From the NCBI GenBank assembly GCA_018819135.1, contig JAHJQK010000192.1:1-64000 (forward strand): DNA of 64,000 nucleotides. The letters are read 5' to 3'. Of this stretch, positions 38,750 to 46,683 are shown piece by piece. This DNA comes from Pseudomonadota bacterium (GTDB taxonomy: Bacteria > Desulfobacterota > SM23-61). Both the position numbers and the translations under genes were made by a program. The first letter of the stretch is position 1. Every line of letters starts with the position of its first letter. A model generated the notes under the pieces. It worked only from the letters and a program-made list of their open reading frames with translations, did not search any database and was not told the origin of the DNA.

Positions 38750-39253
38750 TTACCCTGTTAGAAATAATGCCCTACTGGAATTTCTAACGGGGTTTACTGA
38801 GAGCCCGGGCCTGTTCAGTACGTGAGTGTAGATCATGGTGGTGACGACATTGGCATGTCCCAACAGTTCCTGCACCGTGCGGATGTCATAACGCGCTTCA
38901 AGAAGATGTGTGGCAAAGAGCTTGTCCTGAGCTTGTCGAAGGAAGTGGCGCAAGGTATGGCAACTGACCTTCTTGTTAATCGCCGCCCGCGCCACCGCCT
39001 CTTTCACGGCCTTCTGGACCTGCCAGTCTGCAATGCCCCGGCGTTTCCCCAGGTCAGCCAGAAAGGCTTCAATATCCTTTCTGGATCTGTCTTGTAAGGG
39101 TTTTTCAGGCAGAAAATTGGCAAAGTCTTTCGCCCAGTTCACATAAAATGGCGAACGATCCGGCTGTACCCTGTTCTCCTCCGCGCACCCCCGGTAAGCT
39201 TCCCAAAAACCATCGGGCTCTTTGGAATTGCGGACATCCATGATTTTCACCAT
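38750..39253 (-). pseudogene. intI: integron integrase (IntI-like), internally deleted
   Basis: C-terminal HTLRH[insert][39 protein letters not shown] is IntI-like; central catalytic region missing, about 167 aa total; divergent from cassette array. Confidence 0.85.
38752..38793. repeat. palindromic repeat of the ACCCTGTTAGA/TCTAACRGGGT type
   Basis: ACCCTGTTAGAAAT-N14-ATTTCTAACGGGGT. Confidence 0.75.
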
Positions 39254-39394
39254 AGAATCCCTTTTTATTTTAACAGGTTAAACAAGAATCAGGCATGGCA
39301 TGATAGGTAGAATTATCTTATCATGATATTATTTTTCTGTCCACTATCTGTTAGCCATTTAAACCTTAAAGCATTTTCAAGGAGGGAACCAAAA

Positions 39395-39991
39395 ATGAAG
39401 AAATATATGTTTTACATAATTTTGGCCATCTTTTTGTCTTCTTGTGCAACGTATGGACCATTTCCCGTTAACAAGAAGTACTATGGCGGACCTGCTCCTT
39501 ATGGTGAAGGTATTCACCCCGGAATTGATTTCGGTATAAGCAGAGACACACCCATAATTGCCATCTCCGATGGTTTCGTGTCTTATGTAGGAACGCCAGA
39601 AGGCATTGAAAATGGTATTACCGTGCAAGTTTTACATGGAGAACATTTCAAGTCAGTTTATGGTCATATAAGTAAAGTCTTTATCAAGAAGGGCCAATGG
39701 CTGAAAAGGGGACAATTGATTGGTCTCTCTGGAGCATCCAACAATTATGGCAGGACGGACTATCAACATCTTCACTTCGGTACTTGCAAACCGCTCCATC
39801 TATGTAAGAAGAACTGCTGCACGAATTATTCTCAAACGTACGATCCAGATAAGTTCTGGTTAGGGGGGCAACCGCAATGTTTCAATCCTAACATGGATTA
39901 TTCTGTTTACTCTCAGAAAGATATAACCCTTCCTATTGCGTGTGGGGAGTATGCAAAAGAGCTAATTGCTGAAAGCAAGAGAAAGGATTAA
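39395..39991 (+). CDS. M23-like peptidoglycan peptidase lipoprotein (cassette 1)
   Basis: Lipobox LSSCATYG; HPGIDFGISRDTPIIAISDGFV, VYGHISKVFIKKGQWLKRGQLIGLSG, HLHFG. Confidence 0.85.
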   Translation: MKKYMFYIILAIFLSSCATYGPFPVNKKYYGGPAPYGEGIHPGIDFGISRDTPIIAISDGFVSYVGTPEGIENGITVQVLHGEHFKSVYGHISKVFIKKGQWLKRGQLIGLSGASNNYGRTDYQHLHFGTCKPLHLCKKNCCTNYSQTYDPDKFWLGGQPQCFNPNMDYSVYSQKDITLPIACGEYAKELIAESKRKD

Positions 39992-40013
39992 AGGGGGGTG
40001 TTCCTTCATTTAA

Positions 40014-40072
40014 TTATTGGCAAATCGTTCCAGCAGACCGCATGAGGCGGCCGCTGAACTCCATCGTTATGC
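40014..40072 (+). other. attC site 1 (degenerate R'')
   Basis: CGTTCCAGCAGACCGC-ATGA-GGCGGCCGCTGAACTCCATCG-TTATGC fold and GTTATGC end. Confidence 0.65.
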
Positions 40073-40147
40073 AGAAGCACCCGCAAATGCGCAAAGGACG
40101 CAAGGAAGACGCGAAGAGGGTTAGCAAAGATCGCGGGGGGTTAGCCT

Positions 40148-41065
40148 TTGACCGGGATTAAAATATACGGCCGAGACTCTTTTAAGGAAATACCGCCGGA
40201 TGTGCAACGGACCCTCCAATCGCTCAAGGATTATGGGTTCGGTCACGGCAGCGAGGAATTCCGTCACGCGAGCGATCATCTCCAAATTGCACGCCTCATG
40301 AAGCAAGCCCCTTGTTCTCCGTTCACCATTGTCATAGAAGAGGAATTGCTTGATCCTTCGCATTTTTGGGATAAGCGATATGTGAAAATTACAACAGAGC
40401 AGATCGTGTCGGAGCTTGACGAAATCGTCTTGCGCTATTTTGAGCGTGAGACCAACGCCCGGATGGCGAAATTTCTGGAGCATGACCGCGATGCGGAAAA
40501 GCGATACTTTCGAAAGCTTTTAAAGGAATACTATCCACAGGCCAAAAGGATTCTCCGAGATCAGTATAGAGAGTTCTATCCGCGTGCATGGAAAAAGAAA
40601 TTCACTATGGAGAAAATCTCGAAGCCCCGAAAAAAAAGGCACAAAGAGCGTATTTATGCCATTCCCGAGCCCCTGAACTACTGGGACAGCCGTAATTCGT
40701 ACCAGCAATACTTTGCGGTTCCGGAGCATAAGGTATTGTGGCAAGGAGGGGGAGGAAGCTCCGGCCAGCGGGAGACGCAGAGCAAATTCGGATTCGCTTT
40801 TGGGCTATTCAACCAGATACAGGCGATTCCCAGCCACATTTTCGTATATGATAAGGATAACGTTCTACGCTATGTCGACACCCTTGAAAAATTGTGCCTG
40901 GCCCCCACTGACATGGGCAGCAATTACCATTTGAATCATGAAGAGATGCGACAGTTATTGCGTGACACATTGCGGGTGGAACGTGGCAGTATTCTCGAGC
41001 CCATTCGCGCCATTGAAGTAAGGCCGTTTTTTGAAAATGGAAGCAAGGTTTCCTTGTTATATTAG
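40148..41065 (+). CDS. hypothetical protein (cassette 2), TTG start
   Basis: 305-aa ORF between attC1 and attC2. Confidence 0.6.
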   Translation: MTGIKIYGRDSFKEIPPDVQRTLQSLKDYGFGHGSEEFRHASDHLQIARLMKQAPCSPFTIVIEEELLDPSHFWDKRYVKITTEQIVSELDEIVLRYFERETNARMAKFLEHDRDAEKRYFRKLLKEYYPQAKRILRDQYREFYPRAWKKKFTMEKISKPRKKRHKERIYAIPEPLNYWDSRNSYQQYFAVPEHKVLWQGGGGSSGQRETQSKFGFAFGLFNQIQAIPSHIFVYDKDNVLRYVDTLEKLCLAPTDMGSNYHLNHEEMRQLLRDTLRVERGSILEPIRAIEVRPFFENGSKVSLLY

Positions 41066-41243
41066 GGGGTCGGGTCACCGCAGGCTGCTACAGGGTTTAC
41101 GCTAAGCGTGTTGAGTTTTACAAACCATGACACGCGCAGAGGCACAACGACTGGTTCACGCGAAGGCAATAGTCTTGGTCTCTTTCTTTTGCTCAGACAA
41201 GTTATGGATACCAACAGATGCGGTCGAGATGACGTACAGACCG

Positions 41244-41307
41244 GCATAACAAACGGCTCCACCGGATTGCCCAAGAAGCGGGCTCCCGGTGAGCCGCGGC
41301 GTTAGAC
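41244..41307 (+). other. attC site 2
   Basis: GCATAACAAACGGCTCCACCGG ... CCCGGTGAGCCGCGGCGTTAGAC. Confidence 0.88.
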
Positions 41308-41317
41308 TAATAAAAAA

Positions 41318-41773
41318 ATGAAAAATAATATAAAAGAAAAAATAACTATACGAGAACTTACTTCACATGAGACGAGTCTGTTACTTGAAGACAAAAGATT
41401 TGCCAAATTAAAGCCTGATAACTGTAGCCAGTGCGAAGAAAAAAATTCTTTTAGGAGAAGAATATTTGAAATCATCGGGGTGGCAAAAAATAAACAAAAC
41501 GATGATGAGACTCAAAATTTTATTCAATATCATTTTAAACATCATCATTCCATAGACTTTATCTTTTTTAAAATTCATAAAGAACGGTTATTTGTAGACA
41601 CTGCATTATGTGAAAAATGCAAATCAACTGCGATTGTATATGATATTGATTTGCTTGATCAAGATTTAATTTCTGAAACTTCGAAAATTACAGGAAAATC
41701 AGAGGCTCAAATCAAAAATGACTTAAAAAATGTTTACGAAATATTAAATAGAATAAATAGAATAAAAGCCTAA
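41318..41773 (+). CDS. hypothetical protein (cassette 3)
   Basis: 151-aa ORF between attC2 and attC3; two CxxC-like pairs. Confidence 0.65.
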   Translation: MKNNIKEKITIRELTSHETSLLLEDKRFAKLKPDNCSQCEEKNSFRRRIFEIIGVAKNKQNDDETQNFIQYHFKHHHSIDFIFFKIHKERLFVDTALCEKCKSTAIVYDIDLLDQDLISETSKITGKSEAQIKNDLKNVYEILNRINRIKA

Positions 41774-41821
41774 ACAATCCAGCGGATGGCTTACAGCCAC
41801 CGCTGACTTCTATCGTTAGGC
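41768..41821 (+). other. attC site 3
   Basis: GCCTAAACAATCCAGCGGATGGC...GCCACCGCTGACTTCTATCGTTAGGC. Confidence 0.82.
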
Positions 41822-41859
41822 ATAAAATTGAAGACACAAAAATAAAGTAGGCAAGCGCA

Positions 41860-42678
41860 ATGTCAAAATGGTATACACGTTCATGTGAAGATTGTGGATG
41901 TGATATTCCTATACATGAAGATTGGGATAATCCACCAAAGCTTTGCAAATCATGCAAAGAAGATCGTGCGGCTCAATGGTATGATCGTTCTTGTGCCGAT
42001 TGTGGTACTTCCATGCGGATACATCGCGACTGGGATAATCCACCAAAAATTTGTAAGTCGTGCAAGGAAAAGCGTGAGGCAAAATGGTATGAAGTAAGAT
42101 GCAATGGTTGTGGTGGCTCAATAAAAGCCAACCGTGATTGGGATACCCCTCCAAAGTTCTGTAAGAACTGCAAAGATTCCAATGCACCGAAGGATGTCAG
42201 TTGTGCTCACTGCGGAAAGGGTTTCACTATATCCGTTGGAACGCAGATTAAATGCAAACAAAGTGGTTGGAAAATGCCGAAAAAATGTCCTGATTGCCGC
42301 GAGCTGTTTAAGCACAAACCTTTCAAGACTGTGAAAGAAACGACTTTTTTGGGTAATACTGTCTATCGCACATATAATAGTCTTGGCCAACTTATCTCCG
42401 AATCTCGTGATGAAACGACATTCTTTGGAAATAAACAACGACGCCATACTGGCCAGACAGGAAAAACCGTTGGAATAACCCGGGAGAAGAAGACTTTTTT
42501 GGGAACGCCGTATCGTGAGATGACAGGCCCAGACGGTTCAGTAAAATCACGATCCAGAGAGAAGACATCCTTTTTCGGGAATAAATATACAGAGAGCGAG
42601 GGTGGGGCTTCAAATACGACTCACAAGACAACCACAGAGACAACATGGACCGGGGAAAAATACAGAAAGACAGAATAA
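41860..42678 (+). CDS. zinc-ribbon tandem-repeat protein (cassette 4)
   Basis: Three ~36-aa repeats KWYxRSCxDCGxxxxIHxDWDNPPKxCKSCKExRxA, a fourth Cys motif, then ~25-aa repeats around ETTFFGNxYR. Confidence 0.8.
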   Translation: MSKWYTRSCEDCGCDIPIHEDWDNPPKLCKSCKEDRAAQWYDRSCADCGTSMRIHRDWDNPPKICKSCKEKREAKWYEVRCNGCGGSIKANRDWDTPPKFCKNCKDSNAPKDVSCAHCGKGFTISVGTQIKCKQSGWKMPKKCPDCRELFKHKPFKTVKETTFLGNTVYRTYNSLGQLISESRDETTFFGNKQRRHTGQTGKTVGITREKKTFLGTPYREMTGPDGSVKSRSREKTSFFGNKYTESEGGASNTTHKTTTETTWTGEKYRKTE

Positions 42679-42721
42679 CTGTATAAAACAGCAAATAGAA
42701 ACAACAACATATATAAAAAAT

Positions 42722-42855
42722 GCCTAACAAAACGCTGCACTTGAAATCGCAGCACAGGGAGCTTTTTTAGCTGTGCAGTGGGTTGAGATTTGCAAACAAT
42801 AAATTAGCTTGCTGATGTGATTCAGTGCTGCGATTCAGTGAGCTTGCCGTTCGGC
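42722..42855 (+). other. attC site 4 (long)
   Basis: GCCTAAC...AATCGCAGCAC ... GTGCTGCGATT...GTTCGGC; VCR-like length. Confidence 0.6.
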
Positions 42856-42920
42856 TTCGGATAATTTGAAGTCCGCCTAGTTTGGTGCTATTGTATGACA
42901 AAAAGGAAGGAGAGAATGCT

Positions 42921-43109
42921 ATGTCGATAATCATGGAAAAAGACGAAGCCCACAGAATTATCGATCGGATGCCACCAAACGCTACATGGGATGATCTCAT
43001 GCGCGAAATTTACGTCCGGGAGGCGGTTGAGCGCGGGCTGGCTGACAGCAAAGCAGGCCGGACCAAGGACGTGAAAGAGATCCGGGGGAAGTACGGTTTA
43101 CCCGAATGA
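42921..43109 (+). CDS. antitoxin-like protein (cassette 5)
   Basis: MSIIMEKDEAHRIIDRMPPNATWDDLMREIYVREAVERGLADSKAG upstream of RelE/ParE-like ORF. Confidence 0.75.
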   Translation: MSIIMEKDEAHRIIDRMPPNATWDDLMREIYVREAVERGLADSKAGRTKDVKEIRGKYGLPE

Positions 43110-43408
43110 AAGTTCATTGGACCGATACAGCGGAAGGACATCTTGACGCCATCTATGCTTACATTGCTCAAGATTCGCCCGAATATGCCCGGCGCATGGC
43201 GGATCGGCTTACCCGAAGATCTCAGCAAATTGCCAAATTCCCTTTCTCAGGCCGTAGAGTCCCCGAATATGATGTTGACCAGATTCGAGAAGTGATCGAA
43301 GGTTCCTTCCGTATCATCTACCACATAAAGTCATACCAGATTGACGTCCTGGCTGTCATCCATGGGGCCATGGATGTGCTGGGTACATCTGAACAAGAAA
43401 ATGAGTGA
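43106..43408 (+). CDS. RelE/ParE-family toxin (cassette 5)
   Basis: MKVHWTDTAEGHLDAIYAYIAQDSPEYARRMADRLTRRSQQIAKFPFSGRRVPEYDVDQIREVIEGSFRIIYHI. Confidence 0.9.
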   Translation: MKVHWTDTAEGHLDAIYAYIAQDSPEYARRMADRLTRRSQQIAKFPFSGRRVPEYDVDQIREVIEGSFRIIYHIKSYQIDVLAVIHGAMDVLGTSEQENE

Positions 43409-43472
43409 GCCGAACAACCGGTTCCACCGGATCGCCAATAAAACCGGCTCCCGGTGAGCTTTATCGTTAGGC
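43409..43472 (+). other. attC site 5
   Basis: GCCGAACAACCGGTTCCACCGG...CCGGCTCCCGGTGAGCTTTATCGTTAGGC. Confidence 0.85.
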
Positions 43473-43492
43473 TTTAATAACAGGATTGCCAT

Positions 43493-43726
43493 ATGCACTT
43501 CAAGATTTTAGGGAAGATCCTATGGACCGAAACGATTGCCTTGGGTCATAGCATTCGCGAGTTACGAAGACTGAATCGTGTCTATGGAAAAACAAGCTGG
43601 AGAAAACGCAAAGGAGTTGCTAAAATTAGATTGACAGATGGGGCTGTAAAGCTTGCAGAATTACACTGGTACGAGGGGCACGGTAAGGGCAAGAAAGAAA
43701 TAAAAATCAAGAAATACTTGGAGTAA
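43493..43726 (+). CDS. small basic hypothetical protein (cassette 6)
   Basis: 77-aa ORF between attC5 and attC6. Confidence 0.6.
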   Translation: MHFKILGKILWTETIALGHSIRELRRLNRVYGKTSWRKRKGVAKIRLTDGAVKLAELHWYEGHGKGKKEIKIKKYLE

Positions 43727-43732
43727 AGAACG

Positions 43733-43954
43733 ATGAAACGTAAATTTCTGCTTTGTGTTGACAACGAAGGCTATGAAGCATCCTTGGAAGTACGGAAATT
43801 GTATGAGAAACTTCCGGACAAGGAAGCCGAATGCCACAATCAAGTCAGAATCATTGATGAGTCTGGAGAGGATTACCTTTATCCATCTAAGTTTTTTGCG
43901 CCCATCGGCCTACCGATGCAAACAAGAAATAGAATCGTCGAAAAAACAGCCTAA
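43733..43954 (+). CDS. small hypothetical protein (cassette 6)
   Basis: 73-aa ORF MKRKFLLCVDNEGYEASLEVRKLYEKLPDKEAE... next to preceding ORF. Confidence 0.6.
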   Translation: MKRKFLLCVDNEGYEASLEVRKLYEKLPDKEAECHNQVRIIDESGEDYLYPSKFFAPIGLPMQTRNRIVEKTA

Positions 43955-44000
43955 CCTCCAGCGGATGGCTTGCAGCCACCGCTGAATTTCGCCGTTGGGG
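43949..44000 (+). other. attC site 6
   Basis: GCCTAACCTCCAGCGGATGGC...GCCACCGCTGAATTTCGCCGTTGGGG. Confidence 0.75.
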
Positions 44001-44254
44001 GCGAAGAACCAAGAAAGGAGACGATAATGGCATTCCTAATTTTCGAGCGCGGGACCGATAACATCAGACCCATCTTGAAGCCCACCGGGGAGAGCTTTCG
44101 CCTTGCTGGCTATAACCTCATCCACCAAGCCTGGCAGAATCGCGGACGTCCCATGCAAAATATGGAGATGATGAAGTGATTGTTGAAATGCAAACTGGAA
44201 AGGAGACCGGAAATATTTCGCAGAGAGTTCTGAATATGGTCCAGGAATGGAGAT

Positions 44255-44323
44255 AACCGGTTCCGTGCCAAATCGTGGATTTAAATCGGCGAGGTAGACA
44301 TCCCACTTTCTAATTTCCATTGT
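44255..44323 (-). pseudogene. truncated MazF/PemK toxin, N-terminus only
   Basis: MEIRKWDVYLADLNPRFGTEP then loss of MazF similarity at the array boundary; end coordinates approximate. Confidence 0.6.
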
Positions 44324-44564
44324 CCTCTCCCAATAAACCTTCCTCAAATTTTTCGAATTCATTCAACACAGCCATTGAATCCTCCGCCACTATGGCCGAT
44401 TCTTTAAGTAATTGCTTCTTAAGCATCTTTCGGGTAAAAAGCCTGTTATAAAAATGAATGGCTTCGTTGATGTAGGCGTTTCTGGGGTGCTTCGTCTTTC
44501 TTAGAATGCTTTCGGTCTCTTCAAAAATCTCATTTTTAAGTTTAAGAGAAAGGATCTTAGACAT
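44310..44564 (-). CDS. MazE-like/RHH antitoxin
   Basis: MSKILSLKLKNEIFEETESILRKTKHPRNAYINEAIHFYN directly upstream of truncated MazF. Confidence 0.65.
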   Translation of the reverse strand: MSKILSLKLKNEIFEETESILRKTKHPRNAYINEAIHFYNRLFTRKMLKKQLLKESAIVAEDSMAVLNEFEKFEEGLLGEDNGN

Positions 44565-44714
44565 GGGTGTAAACCTCCTGAGTTAGTATTACTAATAGTA
44601 TATACCACTATATCCTTCTTGGCAAGTCATCGAAGATGGTCATTAATAATCCTTGCCGGATTGGAGATTCCGTGATAGAAAATTCATATCTACTCGCGAC
44701 GCGAGGAGGTTGAT

Positions 44715-45632
44715 ATGAAAGCGAAGGGAAAAATTAGCCTCACGAATAATCCTGAAAAATTCATCGAAGGGGCAATTGCCAAATTTATCAAGGAAAGCCC
44801 GGCTAACCGCCGCAAGGTCGGCAGAGGAAAATACTGGGATAAGCCTTTGGTGGGTTTTGCCTCCGGCAACGGCCCTCTCTTTAAACAGTACAAAAAGATC
44901 ATCGGAAAATTCCACTTTACTCCAGCGGAAATTTTTACCCTGTCGTTTGGAAAACGAAAACTTCCGCAAGAGCTCTCGGTGATCTCTTGGATCCTTCCGG
45001 CATCTGAAGGGATTCGTAAGAGCAACCGTCTGGAAACCAAGTATCCCTCCCGCCTCTGGGCCCACGCCCGGGACTTCGGTGAACAGTTTAATGTAAAATT
45101 GAGGGATCATTTGGTGGAGATCCTGAAAAAGAAGGGTTACCAGGCTGTGGCCCCTATGAATTCCCCTCACTGGAAGAGGGTTCGATCTCCCCGCGTAGGC
45201 TTTGCTTCCAGCTGGTCCGAGCGCCATGCTGCCTATGTTTGTGGGCTTGGTACTTTTGGGCTGAGCGACGGATTGATCACTCCCAAGGGGAAAGCCATGC
45301 GGGTGGGAAGTGTAGTTACCGATCTGCCACTCAAACCTTCGGCTAAAAAATATCCTAACCACCAGGCCAACTGTCTCTACTTTTTCAATCGATCCTGCAA
45401 GATCTGCGCGGCTCGCTGCCCGGCTGGAGCCATCACTGCCAAGGGGCATGACAAAGATAAATGTTATGAATATAGCTATAACACCATCGGCCCATCCAAA
45501 AGAGCTGAGTACGGCGTTAAAATTACCGGATGCGGCCTATGCCAGACCAAAGTCCCTTGTGAACACGAGATTCCCAAATTAATCCAGAAAGCGTATAAGC
45601 GGATATCTGCCCCCAGAACCCACAGAAAATGA
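44715..45632 (+). CDS. epoxyqueuosine reductase-like 4Fe-4S protein
   Basis: ERHAAYVCGLGTFGLSDGLITPKGKAMRVGSVVTDL, CKICAARCPAGAI, CGLCQTKVPCE. Confidence 0.8.
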   Translation: MKAKGKISLTNNPEKFIEGAIAKFIKESPANRRKVGRGKYWDKPLVGFASGNGPLFKQYKKIIGKFHFTPAEIFTLSFGKRKLPQELSVISWILPASEGIRKSNRLETKYPSRLWAHARDFGEQFNVKLRDHLVEILKKKGYQAVAPMNSPHWKRVRSPRVGFASSWSERHAAYVCGLGTFGLSDGLITPKGKAMRVGSVVTDLPLKPSAKKYPNHQANCLYFFNRSCKICAARCPAGAITAKGHDKDKCYEYSYNTIGPSKRAEYGVKITGCGLCQTKVPCEHEIPKLIQKAYKRISAPRTHRK

Positions 45633-45685
45633 TAAATAAAACCTAAAAAAGGCGATGGACCACAGATGGCACAGAGAAAAGATTA

Positions 45686-45795
45686 AATTTAATAGGACGC
45701 AGATTTGCGCAGATAACCGCAGATAATTATTTTCTTTTTAGTTTATCCTGATAATCTGTGTACATCCGTGTCCCAAAAGGAATTTCCTATACAAT
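45686..45795. repeat. ACGCAGATT-type intergenic repeat without nested palindrome
   Basis: Aligns with 26582-26740 and 57721-57880. Confidence 0.7.
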
Positions 45796-45876
45796 GAGCT
45801 TATTTTGTTTTTTTACTATAAAATTATTCTCTGTGTTCTTTGTGCCCTCTGTGGCTAACAGCCAAAGGAGTTCAAA

Positions 45877-46476
45877 ATGGAAGTATCGATTCCTGAGTAT
45901 AAAATTGCTCCTTCCGTCTTTCTCAATCCCCGTTATACCGCCTTGATTGTTGTGGATATGCAGGTAGACTTTGCCAGCCCCACAGGAAAGCTCTTCGTTC
46001 AGGAATCGCGCCCAACGATTCCCAAGATCCGTAGCCTCGTATCCAATGCCAGAAAGATGAAAGTACCCGTGATTTTCACCCAGGATTGGCACCGGGCCGA
46101 CGACGTCGAGTTTCTCATCTGGCCCCCGCATGCCGTCGAAGGAACCCGGGGCGCCCAAGTTATTCCTGAGCTCAAATCGCTGGGCAGCGATTTCTATATT
46201 CGCAAAAGAACTTACGATGCTTTTTTTGCCACCGACCTTGACCTTCTCCTCCGCCAAAAAGGAATTAAAAATTTAATTATCACAGGAACGGTCGCCAATA
46301 TTTGCGTCTTACACACCGCTGGTTCGGCGCGCTTACGGGGGTATGAGATCATCATCCCCCTGGATGCCATTTCGGCCTTGACATCTTTCGACCAATCTGC
46401 CACCCTGCGCCAAATCTCTTTCGTCTATCAGGGGAAAATCACCAATTCGTCAGGGATAAAACTTCGGAAAAAATGA
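45877..46476 (+). CDS. isochorismatase-family cysteine hydrolase
   Basis: TALIVVDMQVDF, KRTYDAFFATDLDLLLRQKGIKNLIITGTVANICVLHTA. Confidence 0.92.
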   Translation: MEVSIPEYKIAPSVFLNPRYTALIVVDMQVDFASPTGKLFVQESRPTIPKIRSLVSNARKMKVPVIFTQDWHRADDVEFLIWPPHAVEGTRGAQVIPELKSLGSDFYIRKRTYDAFFATDLDLLLRQKGIKNLIITGTVANICVLHTAGSARLRGYEIIIPLDAISALTSFDQSATLRQISFVYQGKITNSSGIKLRKK

Positions 46477-46683
46477 CTTCTTAAAAATTTGCGTTTTTTA
46501 TTTGACCTCGGAATAAAGTTTGGGAACTCTTTTTGAAATTTACCCGAAGATTATTCCAGATCACCGCAAAATACATATTTCCCAACTTAAAAATACAGGG
46601 TTTACCCTATTTTCTTTTTAGACGATTCTGAATTATTTTAATCATAAGCTTTGGTAAGAAATAAGAATGGAGGCTGAAAAAAT

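Noticed and set aside
41909-42187. Minus-strand ORFs over the zinc-ribbon cassette
   Set aside because: Arise as antisense of repeated coding units
38750-44000. CRISPR array possibility for the spaced repeats
   Set aside because: Repeats are imperfect inverted structures separated by whole ORFs, matching attC rather than CRISPR
44643-45449. 268-aa minus-strand ORF
   Set aside because: Antisense shadow of the epoxyqueuosine reductase-like gene
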